12,317 nt of DNA from Clostridia bacterium (GCA_017397065.1 JAFQKE010000043.1:1-12317), one strand, 5' to 3'; shown: positions 1 through 6,132, counted from the first letter of the stretch. Numbers and translations: made by a program. The notes: generated by a model from the letters alone, not told the origin.

Positions 1-678
1 GTCGCCGGTATATCCTTCTTTATCGGTGGTTGCAGAAACTGCATTCTTGATTTCTGTTCCACCGGTATGGTTTGAGGGGTCCTTCTTGCCGGTAGTATTA
101 CCGCACGAGCAAGTAGAAGGAGCTACACAGGTAGCCTTAGAATAACTGTGGATATGTTGTCCGTTTCGTGTTTCTGCGTAAAGGCAGTCCTTACACCAAC
201 GCTCCTCTGTGCCATTACTGTTTTTACTCCAAGATGTAAAATTATGGGGTTCAGAAGCAACAAAAATATGACCGCACCAGCACTTGATCCTGTGACTGGT
301 AGCATCTATCTTCTCGCCATATCCGTCCGGGCTTTGGTGATTGTTAGGGTTTGTACTGCCATATGTAGTTCCACAACCCTCGCAGATAGCATTATATTGG
401 CAGGTTGCATTTCCACCGTAATGCTCATGATATGTACTGAATTCGCACACAGTGCAGCGATACGGATACCGGCTAAAGTCATGTGCTCCGTATCCACTAC
501 ACTCCGTCTCGGAGGTAATGTTACAATTATCATTAGTACAAGCGTGCCAATGATGTGTATCATTGGCTGTCCAAGTACTAGACCAGGAATGAGTATGCTT
601 TGTTACAGCAAATGCCGATATAGGCATCAGACTTATAACCAAGCAAATAGTAATGATCCATAAAACGGTTTTTTTCAT
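1..678 (-). CDS. Secreted Cys/His-rich surface protein, 3' end outside window
   Basis: The gene reads leftward from an ATG at 678-676 and stays open through position 1, giving 226 residues with no stop; it is cut by the window edge. An AAAGGAG ribosome binding site lies 8 nt upstream (687-693). Residues 1-24 form a signal peptide (KK, hydrophobic core, then SAFA), so the product is exported. The mature part is rich in Cys and His in CxxC-type pairs: ATCQYNAICEGCG near 91-102, CWCG near 133-136, WCKDC at 161-165 and HSYSKATCVAPSTCSCG at 177-193. The last motif closely matches a module in the lipoprotein at 4983-5936. The final visible residues (NAVSATTDKEGYTGD) look like the start of a further repeat common in Clostridia surface proteins. 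Function is unknown. Metal binding or a cell-wall role is only an inference from the Cys/His spacing. Coding status is well supported; start confidence is high. Confidence 0.85.
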   Translation of the reverse strand, partial: MKKTVLWIITICLVISLMPISAFAVTKHTHSWSSTWTANDTHHWHACTNDNCNITSETECSGYGAHDFSRYPYRCTVCEFSTYHEHYGGNATCQYNAICEGCGTTYGSTNPNNHQSPDGYGEKIDATSHRIKCWCGHIFVASEPHNFTSWSKNSNGTEERWCKDCLYAETRNGQHIHSYSKATCVAPSTCSCGNTTGKKDPSNHTGGTEIKNAVSATTDKEGYTGD

Positions 679-765
679 AACGAAAACTCCTTTCGAGAGA
701 AAGTATAAGCGATAGGCGGCGAAGCATCTGCTGTGAGCCAATTTGCTCTTAATATATTATTCTTC

Positions 766-792
766 AATTTCACAACATTTCTTTGTGAAATT
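766..792 (-). promoter_or_regulatory. Perfect inverted repeat at the 5' end of the leftward transcript
   Basis: AATTTCACAA (766-775) and TTGTGAAATT (783-792) form a perfect 10-bp inverted repeat around a 7-nt loop. It sits about 10 nt inside the predicted 5' end of the leftward mRNA. It may be an mRNA 5' stabilising hairpin or a repressor operator. There is no adjacent T-tract on the leftward strand, so it does not look like a terminator. Confidence 0.4.
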
Positions 793-808
793 CTTATATA
801 CTAAACTA

Positions 809-817
809 ATTATACCA
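809..817 (-). promoter_or_regulatory. Extended -10 promoter for the leftward surface gene
   Basis: Read on the minus strand, TGG-TATAAT is a consensus extended -10 element. The -35 position (TAGATT, 17-nt spacer) is poor, which is usual when an extended -10 is present. The start of transcription would be near 802, giving a leader of about 124 nt before the ATG at 678. Confidence 0.5.
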
Positions 818-953
818 CATAAATATGAAAAAATCTACAGTGTTTGAATTTGAAACTCGCATAATGCCCGTGTAATACTTTTTATCCTATTTTTAGGGTA
901 AAACCTTTCGTGTATCAATTTTAATGGGATTTGGAAAAAACATATACATAATA

Positions 954-982
954 TTGACATCGTTACATAATGGTGTTACAAT
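954..982 (+). promoter_or_regulatory. SigA-type promoter for the SPKTG surface protein
   Basis: The -35 box TTGACA (954-959) is perfect, the spacer is 17 nt, and the -10 box is TACAAT (977-982). Transcription would start near 989, leaving a leader of about 70 nt before the ATG at 1061. Sequence and spacing are close to ideal, predicting strong constitutive expression unless a regulator binds. Confidence 0.8.
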
Positions 983-1060
983 AAAATCCGAAAAAATTAT
1001 TTAACAAGGTGTTCGGAGAAATCTGATTGTGCCTGTTGTTATCATAAAGGAGAAATTGCT

Positions 1061-2395
1061 ATGAAAAAATGTCTGTCTATAATTTTAGCATTAGCCGTTA
1101 TTGGTTGTTTGCTTTCTGTCTGCATTCCGTCGGTTTTTGCTGCAGGAGATGACAGTTGTTATTACTATACAGTCAAAGTTACTACAAAAATTGAGGGAGG
1201 TTCCCCTTCAGAAGCTTTTAAGGTATATTATAGTCTTCACGGTGTTGATAACTTCGGTCAAAACTTTAATCTTTTCCCTTACAGGGATGATGAAGATTCA
1301 GTTCGCGCCTTAGCCGTACACTTTGAGCCGGGGGTTACCGAACAAACAAGTGTACTCACCTTTTATAACGATGAGCCTGTGATCGGAGTCAGATTACTTC
1401 AGGAAGATCCTTGGTTAACAGGAATAACCTGTGATGAAGATCAATATTACCTCGAATTCCCCGAAAAGGCTCAACAGCCCGGTCTTGCAAACGCTATGAC
1501 TTTTGAAAAGTTACCTCAGATTGAAGGCTTTAAAGACGGCGGGGAAAAGATACTCTCGGAGCCTAGAGAGCCGTCATTTACCTTAAAGTATAATTCGCCA
1601 CCGGTATTTTCCGGAGTAGAGGATGGCGGCGAGTATTTCACTACACAGCAGGTGCGTGTGCAGGATGCAGATTTAGTGTCTGTAATGCTTGATGATAAAA
1701 CGGTTGAATTTGAAAACGGTGAGGCATTAGTCACCCTACCGGGAGATACTAATAAAAGCTACACCATTACTGCGTGCGATGCCGATTGGACATGTCATCT
1801 GACCGTTACAATGCACGAGCTGGACGAACTGATAACACCTGTGTCCGGTATAAATGAGAAGAATGTAAAAGCAGGGGATAAGGGTACCCTCCTTACAACA
1901 CTTAATAACATCGATATGGTAATCGAGCGGGAACCAAATGCTTCTGCCGAAGAGAAAGCCAAGATTGATACAATGAAAAAGCAAATTGAAGGTCTACTTT
2001 CCCGCATTGACGAGGCTCTGGCATTTAAAGACAGCGAGAATCTTAAAAATACGCAAGATATTACAGCGGATAACGTTAAGCTCACAGATAAAGAGGTACT
2101 TGAAAAAGCAGAGTCCGATCTAAAAAAGGCACTGGACGAATACGGCGAAAATTACAGCGATTCCGAAAAAGAGGCACTGCAGAAAGATTTGGCACGCATA
2201 AGTGAGGCGCTCGAAGCTCTTGAGGCACTTGAGGATATTGAAGATTCTGAAGATATTGAAGATATCGAGGAAATTGAGCAAACGGTTACCGAATCACCAA
2301 AGACCGGTGATAACAGCCATCACGCATTGTGGCTTGCTTTGTTTATGTTATCAGGGGCTGCTGCACTAGTTACAGCTATACGTAAAATCGCATAA
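1061..2395 (+). CDS. Sortase-anchored surface protein, Ig-like domain plus coiled coil, SPKTG signal
   Basis: This 444-residue protein starts at an ATG with AAAGGAG 8 nt upstream (1046-1052). Residues 1-27 are a signal peptide (MKK start, long hydrophobic core, SVFA end). Residues about 30-180 are an unassigned N-terminal domain. About 181-252 resembles the Ig-like bacterial surface domain with the pattern GVEDGGEYFTTQQVRVQDADL. About 260-408 is charged and helical, probably coiled coil, ending in an acidic stretch of Leu/Ile-Glu-Asp triplets (about 382-407). The C-terminus has SPKTG (412-416), a hydrophobic segment (about 421-440) and a basic RK tail, the layout of a sortase substrate. SPKTG rather than LPXTG resembles the (S/P)PXTG motif used by Clostridioides difficile sortase B substrates. 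No sortase gene is present here. The ligand is unknown; adhesion or wall structure is inference. Confidence 0.92.
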   Translation: MKKCLSIILALAVIGCLLSVCIPSVFAAGDDSCYYYTVKVTTKIEGGSPSEAFKVYYSLHGVDNFGQNFNLFPYRDDEDSVRALAVHFEPGVTEQTSVLTFYNDEPVIGVRLLQEDPWLTGITCDEDQYYLEFPEKAQQPGLANAMTFEKLPQIEGFKDGGEKILSEPREPSFTLKYNSPPVFSGVEDGGEYFTTQQVRVQDADLVSVMLDDKTVEFENGEALVTLPGDTNKSYTITACDADWTCHLTVTMHELDELITPVSGINEKNVKAGDKGTLLTTLNNIDMVIEREPNASAEEKAKIDTMKKQIEGLLSRIDEALAFKDSENLKNTQDITADNVKLTDKEVLEKAESDLKKALDEYGENYSDSEKEALQKDLARISEALEALEALEDIEDSEDIEDIEEIEQTVTESPKTGDNSHHALWLALFMLSGAAALVTAIRKIA

Positions 2396-2409
2396 AAATT
2401 GGAGAAAAA

Positions 2410-2697
2410 ATGTTTGTTGTTATTGCTTTGATTATCTTAATGTTTTCATTATCGGGATGTACCGTGAATTGGTTTGATGCCCATTATGATGTATCTTGGT
2501 TTGTAATTGCGGTTCCTGTTATTATAATTTTTATAGTTGCTCATATTTATATTATGTCCGGAATTTATGTTTGTCCCGAATGTGGTACGCACTTTAAACC
2601 AAAATGGTATCAATTTTCTGCATATGTTCATTTTATGGGTAAAAGGCTTATTAAATGTCCAAAATGCAAAAAAACAAACTACTGCAAAAGAAAGTAA
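2410..2697 (+). CDS. Small two-segment membrane protein with C-terminal zinc ribbon
   Basis: This 95-residue protein has a ribosome binding site GGAG (2401-2404) 5 nt before its ATG and starts 14 nt after the upstream stop, so it is probably cotranscribed with the sortase substrate. Residues 1-16 and about 29-51 are hydrophobic. The tail carries CPECG (about 55-59) and CPKCKKTNYC (about 83-92), a four-or-more-cysteine zinc-ribbon pattern, followed by basic residues. With two membrane segments, the ribbon would face the cytoplasm if the N-terminus is also inside. LSGC at 14-17 resembles a lipobox, but no basic N-terminal residues precede it, so I favour a membrane segment. I do not recognise a named family. 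A link to the upstream surface protein rests only on position. Confidence 0.8.
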   Translation: MFVVIALIILMFSLSGCTVNWFDAHYDVSWFVIAVPVIIIFIVAHIYIMSGIYVCPECGTHFKPKWYQFSAYVHFMGKRLIKCPKCKKTNYCKRK

Positions 2698-2760
2698 CGG
2701 TATCATAATCGTTAGCCAAAGCACTTAAACAAAAGGAAATCGAATTTGTATAACCTTTCC

Positions 2761-2795
2761 AAAAATCCCGTTCACATTTTGTGAGCGGGATTTTT
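2761..2795. terminator. Strong bidirectional terminator
   Basis: AAAAATCCCGTTCAC (2761-2775) pairs with GTGAGCGGGATTTTT (2781-2795) with one G-U wobble and a 5-nt loop. The A-run on the left and T-run on the right make it work in either direction. It closes the surface-protein unit and insulates the following operon. Confidence 0.88.
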
Positions 2796-2873
2796 GCCTA
2801 TTACTCTTTCATATTTTCCTCAAAAAAGGTTTTTGTGGGGCTTGGGGCAGTAGACGTAAAAGATGATAAGTTA

Positions 2874-2902
2874 TTGCGGCTATGTCGATTTTATGCTATA
2901 AT
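2874..2902 (+). promoter_or_regulatory. Promoter with extended -10 for the HAD/metallophosphatase operon
   Basis: TTGCGG (2874-2879), a 17-nt spacer, and TATAAT (2897-2902) preceded by TG at 2894-2895 form an extended -10 promoter. Predicted transcription starts near 2909, right at the ribosome binding site AGAGGTG (2908-2914), so the leader would be very short. This promoter excludes the upstream ATG at 2882, which lies inside its spacer. Confidence 0.65.
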
Positions 2903-2920
2903 AATCCAGAGGTGAAAAAT

Positions 2921-3751
2921 ATGCCGAAATACAGTATAGTTGCAAGTGACCTTGACGGAACCTTGCTTAATAATTCATCCGAGATAAGCTTTGAAAATTT
3001 TGAGGCCATTGACGCTCTTAATAAATTGGGAGTTTATTTTGTACCGTCTACCGGAAGATCTTTTAGTGAAATCCCAACCAAGTTAAGGGAGAATGATGCA
3101 GTTCGGTTTTGTATTTGCTCCAACGGTGCAGTTGTTTTTGACAAACTTAAAGGGCCACGGATTTTAAACTGTATTTCAAACGGCGTTGGACGTGAAATTT
3201 TAGATTTACTCACCACTTTTGAAACCGAAATCAATATTCGACATAACGGTTATATAATTGCCGATTCTAAGCTAAAAAGCCTGCAACATTATAAGCATCT
3301 TAATGTTGTAGATGCACATATTGATTGTATTTTAAAATATTCCAAAAGGGTGGACGATTTTAATAAATATGCTTATACTGCCGATAACATTGAAGTGTTC
3401 ACAGTTTTCTTTCACAATTATTCAGATAAACTGTATTGCAAAAAGCAGTTGGAACAAAACACAGAATTAAGAGTGGTTGAGGGTTTTGAATATAATCTTG
3501 AAATTATGAGCACAAAAGCCGGAAAAGGCAATGCTTTGTTAGCCCTTGCCGATATGCTTAAAATAGAACGAAGCAAAACAATCAGCATTGGCGACAGCGG
3601 CAATGACATAACCAGTATTGAAGCCGCAGGCCTTGGATTGGCAGTTTCTAACGCCACCGATTCTCTTAAAGCGGTGGCAGATGATATTATATGCTCTAAC
3701 GAAGAGCATATAGTTGCATACGTTTTAGAAAATTTTGTAAAACCAAAATAG
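2921..3751 (+). CDS. Cof-type HAD-superfamily phosphatase
   Basis: The product is 276 residues from the ATG at 2921, preceded by AGAGGTG at 6-nt spacing; an in-frame ATG at 2882 lies within the promoter and is unlikely to be used. It is a cytosolic HAD hydrolase of the Cof/IIB type, a family that removes phosphate from sugar phosphates, flavin or pyridoxal phosphates. Motif I is DLDGT with nucleophile D10 and general acid/base D12, motif II is STGR with T44, motif III lysine is K202 in KAGKGNAL, and motif IV is GDSGND (224-229). The cap domain lies between about 85 and 190, and the length is typical. The substrate cannot be told from sequence. A metallophosphatase follows after 12 nt, so the two are probably cotranscribed and may act in one phosphate-recycling step, which is inference. 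Confidence 0.9.
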   Translation: MPKYSIVASDLDGTLLNNSSEISFENFEAIDALNKLGVYFVPSTGRSFSEIPTKLRENDAVRFCICSNGAVVFDKLKGPRILNCISNGVGREILDLLTTFETEINIRHNGYIIADSKLKSLQHYKHLNVVDAHIDCILKYSKRVDDFNKYAYTADNIEVFTVFFHNYSDKLYCKKQLEQNTELRVVEGFEYNLEIMSTKAGKGNALLALADMLKIERSKTISIGDSGNDITSIEAAGLGLAVSNATDSLKAVADDIICSNEEHIVAYVLENFVKPK

Positions 3752-3763
3752 GAAGTGATACCT

Positions 3764-4612
3764 TTGCCTAAAAACAAACCAATAAACACGCAGTCGGGTA
3801 TTGTTGTTCATAACCATAAAATTAAAATAAATGGTATTAAAAAGAGGATAATATACCATTTTAGTGACCTGCATTTAACGCAATATGATTCTTTTTCAAG
3901 CGAATCCGAGCGGCAGAGGGCAATAGAAAAAAGTGAATTTTGGAAAAACGGCCGTGAATATTTTGCCAATAAATATAATGAAGCCTTCTCATTAGAGCAA
4001 TGCAATGATGGTTGCACGCACTTTAAAAACCTGTTAGCCGAGGCGGAAAAAGGTGATGCTCTTATTATGACGGGTGATATTTTTGACTATATGAGCGGTG
4101 CAAATCTACGAATAGCAGATTCTTATCTTAAAGATTTCACCGCCCTCTTTATGGCTGTATGTGGTAATCACGAAAAACCAAAGGAAATACCCGACAACCA
4201 CCCCTTTTCGAAAGCCAAAAATCCCATTCAAACTCTTGATTTAGGGGATATTGCAATTTTTGGTGTTGATAATTCCTCCGGCATAATTACAGCAGAACAA
4301 AATAATCAGCTTAAAAAAGCTCTATCGGGAAAAAAGCCTTTGATAATTGCTATGCACATTCCCGTTATGACCGATGAAAATAAAAACGAATTGGAAAAAT
4401 GTGAAGATTATTATATTCTTAATAATAAATCAGCCGGAAAAGAAGTCTTTGAATTTATTGACCTGATAAAGGAAAATTCGGACAAAATCGTTGCCGTTTT
4501 GGCAGGGCATCTGCATTTTATGAATAACAGCGAAATCTCGCCGGGTGTAACACAATATATTTCATCTCAAGGGCTTTTGGGAAATATAAATCGATATGAA
4601 ATCGGAATATAG
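3764..4612 (+). CDS. Calcineurin-like metallophosphatase, TTG start
   Basis: I place the start at TTG 3764 because AGGAAGTG (3750-3757) then lies 6 nt upstream; the GTG at 3755 would be inside that ribosome binding site. This gives 282 residues without signal peptide or membrane segment, so it is cytosolic. All five metallophosphatase blocks are present: SDLH (D35, H37), TGDIFD (D105), CGNHE (N135, H136), AMHIP (H198) and GHLH (H249, H251). These bind a two-metal centre that hydrolyses phosphomonoesters or diesters. A charged insert of about 60 residues lies between the first and second blocks. The gene follows the HAD gene by 12 nt, overlapping only its ribosome binding site with the HAD stop. 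The substrate is unknown. No clear terminator follows. Confidence 0.88.
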   Translation: MPKNKPINTQSGIVVHNHKIKINGIKKRIIYHFSDLHLTQYDSFSSESERQRAIEKSEFWKNGREYFANKYNEAFSLEQCNDGCTHFKNLLAEAEKGDALIMTGDIFDYMSGANLRIADSYLKDFTALFMAVCGNHEKPKEIPDNHPFSKAKNPIQTLDLGDIAIFGVDNSSGIITAEQNNQLKKALSGKKPLIIAMHIPVMTDENKNELEKCEDYYILNNKSAGKEVFEFIDLIKENSDKIVAVLAGHLHFMNNSEISPGVTQYISSQGLLGNINRYEIGI

Positions 4613-4713
4613 TCTAAATAGTCCCTTTAAGGCGGCGATATACATTGCAGCTCAACCGTCTTTGTGATATGGTTGTGCTACAATAGTGACAAAAAGAATT
4701 TTATTGTAAATAG
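4613..4713. other. Intergenic spacer upstream of the switch leader
   Basis: No gene is visible. CAACC/GGTTG around 4653-4675 can form a weak hairpin without a T-tract. The TGCTACAAT at 4676-4684 looks like an extended -10 box, but no -35 stands at the right distance. The metallophosphatase gene therefore may read through towards the leader. Confidence 0.4.
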
Positions 4714-4742
4714 TTGTAAAAACTCCAAAAGTGTGATATAAT
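4714..4742 (+). promoter_or_regulatory. SigA-type promoter of the structured leader
   Basis: TTGTAA (4714-4719), a 17-nt spacer and a perfect TATAAT (4737-4742) with TG at 4734-4735 make a strong extended -10 promoter. The predicted start near G4749 falls inside the 5' strand of the leader's closing helix. An inverted repeat, GTGTGA (4731-4736) and TCACAC (4750-4755), brackets the -10 box and could also be an operator. Confidence 0.8.
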
Positions 4743-4746
4743 TTGT

Positions 4747-4966
4747 TTGTCACACAAAATTTAATTAACAAGCAATTTGAGAAATCTCTCTATTTTTTAT
4801 AGGGAGCTTTATACCTGTTGCTTATTTGTCAATAATGAATTTGGTAAAAATGCAAATTTCACTTGGCAAATAAGTTGAGTTTTCTCGCTGCTTGTTAGGT
4901 TTTGTGTGACAACAATCGGGGTTTGCATTTTTCGGTGCGATAACTTCGGTTGTCGCACTTTTTTAT
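4747..4966 (+). ncRNA. Structured leader RNA with switchable terminator (candidate orphan riboswitch; 6S-like RNA as alternative)
   Basis: By eye the RNA folds as follows. P1 is TTGTCACACAAAA (4747-4759) with 4900-4912, 13 bp perfect. P2 is AACAAGCA (4767-4774) with 4889-4896, 8 bp. P2b is GAGAAA (4779-4784) with TTTCTC (4881-4886). A three-way junction carries hairpin CTCTCTAT/ATAGGGAG (4786-4806) and a long arm, 4821-4832 with 4863-4874, topped by 4836-4843 with 4853-4861. A UUCG-loop terminator follows at 4935-4964. GTGTGACAAC (4904-4913) in P1 can alternatively pair with the terminator's right arm (4949-4958), so P1 and terminator go together and the antiterminator excludes both. AAGCAA (4771-4776 side) can also pair with TTGCTT (4818-4823). 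I recognise no known riboswitch signature. A free 6S-like RNA of about 215 nt is the main alternative. Confidence 0.6.
4935..4964 (+). terminator. UUCG-loop intrinsic terminator in the lipoprotein leader
   Basis: GTGCGATAAC (4935-4944) pairs with GTTGTCGCAC (4949-4958) over 10 bp with one G-U, closed by a TTCG tetraloop and followed by six Ts (4959-4964). It stops only 6 nt before the lipoprotein's GGAGG ribosome binding site (4970-4974), so it must be bypassed for the gene to be expressed from the upstream promoter. Confidence 0.9.
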
Positions 4967-4982
4967 TTTGGAGGAAAGAAAA

Positions 4983-5936
4983 ATGTCAAACAAACTAATT
5001 TCACTATTGCTTGCTATTTGTATGCTTTTCTGTTTGTCTGCGTGTGGGGAAACAGAAATAAGTGGCAATCCGCCCAACACACCATCTGAATCTCAAACGG
5101 ACACCGTGAAAGATAATGATGAAAACACTTTTAGTCAGGAAAACAGTAAAGTATCATCTAATACCGAAGAAACAAATGAAAATGATATTACGCAAACACA
5201 GACACAAACGAATCAATCAAAGCCTACAAGCACCACAAATCAGCCTACACACACTCACAGCTATTCAAATGCCACTTGCACTTCGCCGAAAAAATGCTCT
5301 TGTGGTGCAACTGCCGGGATAGCTTTAGGTCATCAATTCTCATCCGTAACCTGTACAAGCCCACAAATTTGTAGTCGTTGCGGAAGCACGAGCGGAAACG
5401 CTCTCGGTCATAGTTATTCTTCCGCAAATTGTAATTCACCGAAAACTTGCACACGTTGTGGACAAACATCTGGTAGTGCTTTAGGACACAATTATGTAAA
5501 TAATAAATGTTCCCGTTGTGGAAAAGTTGACCCTGATTCATTACCAGTTGCTTTGAATACAATCTCTTGCATAGATAGTCATAATTATTCTTATAGGAAT
5601 ACAATAAAAGATTCATACGGCAATATGTATAGCGGTTGTAACTACTTTGCAAATTATTCCACTTCGTATGCTGTTTTTTATTTAAATAGCAAATTTTCTA
5701 ATTTTTCCTGTGATATTATCGCACATGAGAATATGGCATCATCCGGAGTTGCTATTATTGAGTTTTATGTTGATGATGAACTTGTGCATTCTGTTAAGAA
5801 TTACACACGAACTACTGGAAAAGAAAATGTAAATATAAGCACAATTAACGGTGAAAAATTAACTGTTAGAGTATATAGAACAGGTGGTCTTGCTGGTGGA
5901 AATATTGGACTAGTTAATACGCAATTGAAAAAATGA
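4983..5936 (+). CDS. Lipoprotein with four Cys/His modules and C-terminal NPCBM-like domain
   Basis: The protein is 317 residues from the ATG at 4983, with GGAGG (4970-4974) 8 nt upstream; a TTG further upstream lies in the terminator and is rejected. Residues 1-20 are a lipoprotein signal with lipobox LSAC and lipidated C21, so it sits on the outer face of the membrane. Residues about 24-90 are a Ser/Thr/Asn/Gln-rich linker. Residues 92-180 hold tandem modules of period about 26 (H-Y-S, C, then CxxC or CxC, then LGH). Residues about 186-317 form a beta-rich domain with the pattern AVFYLNSKFSNFSCDI, VAIIEFYVDDELVHS and EKLTVRVY, resembling NPCBM/NEW2 carbohydrate-binding modules; this is a moderate-confidence likeness. 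Expression is probably controlled by the preceding leader. A wall- or glycan-binding role is inference. Confidence 0.88.
   Translation: MSNKLISLLLAICMLFCLSACGETEISGNPPNTPSESQTDTVKDNDENTFSQENSKVSSNTEETNENDITQTQTQTNQSKPTSTTNQPTHTHSYSNATCTSPKKCSCGATAGIALGHQFSSVTCTSPQICSRCGSTSGNALGHSYSSANCNSPKTCTRCGQTSGSALGHNYVNNKCSRCGKVDPDSLPVALNTISCIDSHNYSYRNTIKDSYGNMYSGCNYFANYSTSYAVFYLNSKFSNFSCDIIAHENMASSGVAIIEFYVDDELVHSVKNYTRTTGKENVNISTINGEKLTVRVYRTGGLAGGNIGLVNTQLKK
5256..5522 (+). repeat. In-gene tandem repeat coding the Cys/His modules
   Basis: Three full units and one partial unit encode HSY(S)xATC-x5-CxxCG-x-T-x-G-x-ALGH. Key residues are C99/C105/C107, C124/C130/C133, C150/C156/C159 and the short last unit C176/C179, with spacing His at 92, 117, 143 and 169. 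The first unit is one residue shorter and has CxC in place of CxxC. The DNA copies have diverged, so the repeat is old or under protein-level selection. Confidence 0.85.
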
Positions 5937-5972
5937 TTAAACTAGATATTTAAGGGCAAGGCAGAAATAGCC

Positions 5973-6050
5973 GTCATACTTTCAGTGTATTTACTGATTA
6001 ATAACAAAGTTTTTAACTGTGTTTTCTTTGGTATGATTTTTGTCATACTG
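5973..6050 (+). other. 3' untranslated region with alternative hairpins
   Basis: GTCATACT occurs twice (5973-5980 and 6042-6049), and GTATGA (6031-6036) can pair with either copy. Pairing with the left copy closes a three-way junction containing TCAGT/ACTGA (5982-5997) and CAAAG/CTTTG (6005-6030). Pairing with the right copy makes a simple 6-bp hairpin with a TTTTTG loop. No known RNA family is recognised. Confidence 0.35.
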
Positions 6051-6056
6051 TCAAAA

Positions 6057-6093
6057 ATAGAGTTATCTCGTAAATTCGGGATAACTCTATTTG
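6057..6093. terminator. Probable terminator after the lipoprotein gene
   Basis: ATAGAGTTATCTCG (6057-6070) pairs with CGGGATAACTCTAT (6077-6090), 14 bp with one G-U and a 6-nt loop. The T-run on the plus strand is short (TTTG), while the minus strand gives ATTTTTGA, so it may terminate better leftward. It still probably marks the end of the lipoprotein transcript. Confidence 0.65.
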
Positions 6094-6103
6094 TATATAT
6101 AAC

Positions 6104-6132
6104 TTGAAAACACTAAAGAAAAATGTTATATT
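6104..6132 (+). promoter_or_regulatory. Distal promoter upstream of azlCD
   Basis: TTGAAA (6104-6109), a 17-nt spacer and TATATT (6127-6132) fit a SigA promoter. It is followed at the predicted start by two direct copies of AAATACAAG (6133-6141 and 6143-6151), spaced one helical turn apart, a possible operator. Confidence 0.6.

Larger units (their letters stand above)
694..1045. other. Divergent intergenic region
   Basis: This AT-rich stretch separates the leftward surface gene from the rightward one and holds both their promoters. Besides the listed sites, a 9-bp imperfect hairpin (880-888 with 895-903, loop ATTTTT) lies between the promoters, and TCCGAA (987-992)/TTCGGA (1012-1017) can pair in the rightward leader. 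I see no small coding sequence with a convincing ribosome binding site. Confidence 0.6.

Noticed and set aside
148..663. Long rightward open frame of about 171 codons opposite the leftward surface gene
   Set aside because: No ribosome binding site, atypical composition, and it is fully antisense to a frame with a signal peptide, Cys/His modules and a good ribosome binding site.
2449..2462. Lipobox LSGC in the 95-aa protein
   Set aside because: There is no basic N-terminal region before the hydrophobic stretch, and the whole protein reads better as two membrane segments plus a cytosolic zinc ribbon.
4662..4684. Second promoter (TTGTGA ... TGCTACAAT)
   Set aside because: The spacer is only 11 nt and no better -35 lies at 16-18 nt; an extended -10 alone is too weak as evidence.
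4747..4966. Assignment of the leader to a named riboswitch (T-box, lysine, purine, M-box, c-di-GMP, cobalamin)
   Set aside because: None of the sequence signatures I know for these classes is present, for example no AGGGTGG-type T-box sequence. Only the architecture is supported.
5973..6036. Purine-type riboswitch, suggested by a three-way junction of about 64 nt
   Set aside because: The conserved core and loop sequences of that class are absent, and the next gene has its own promoters behind a terminator.
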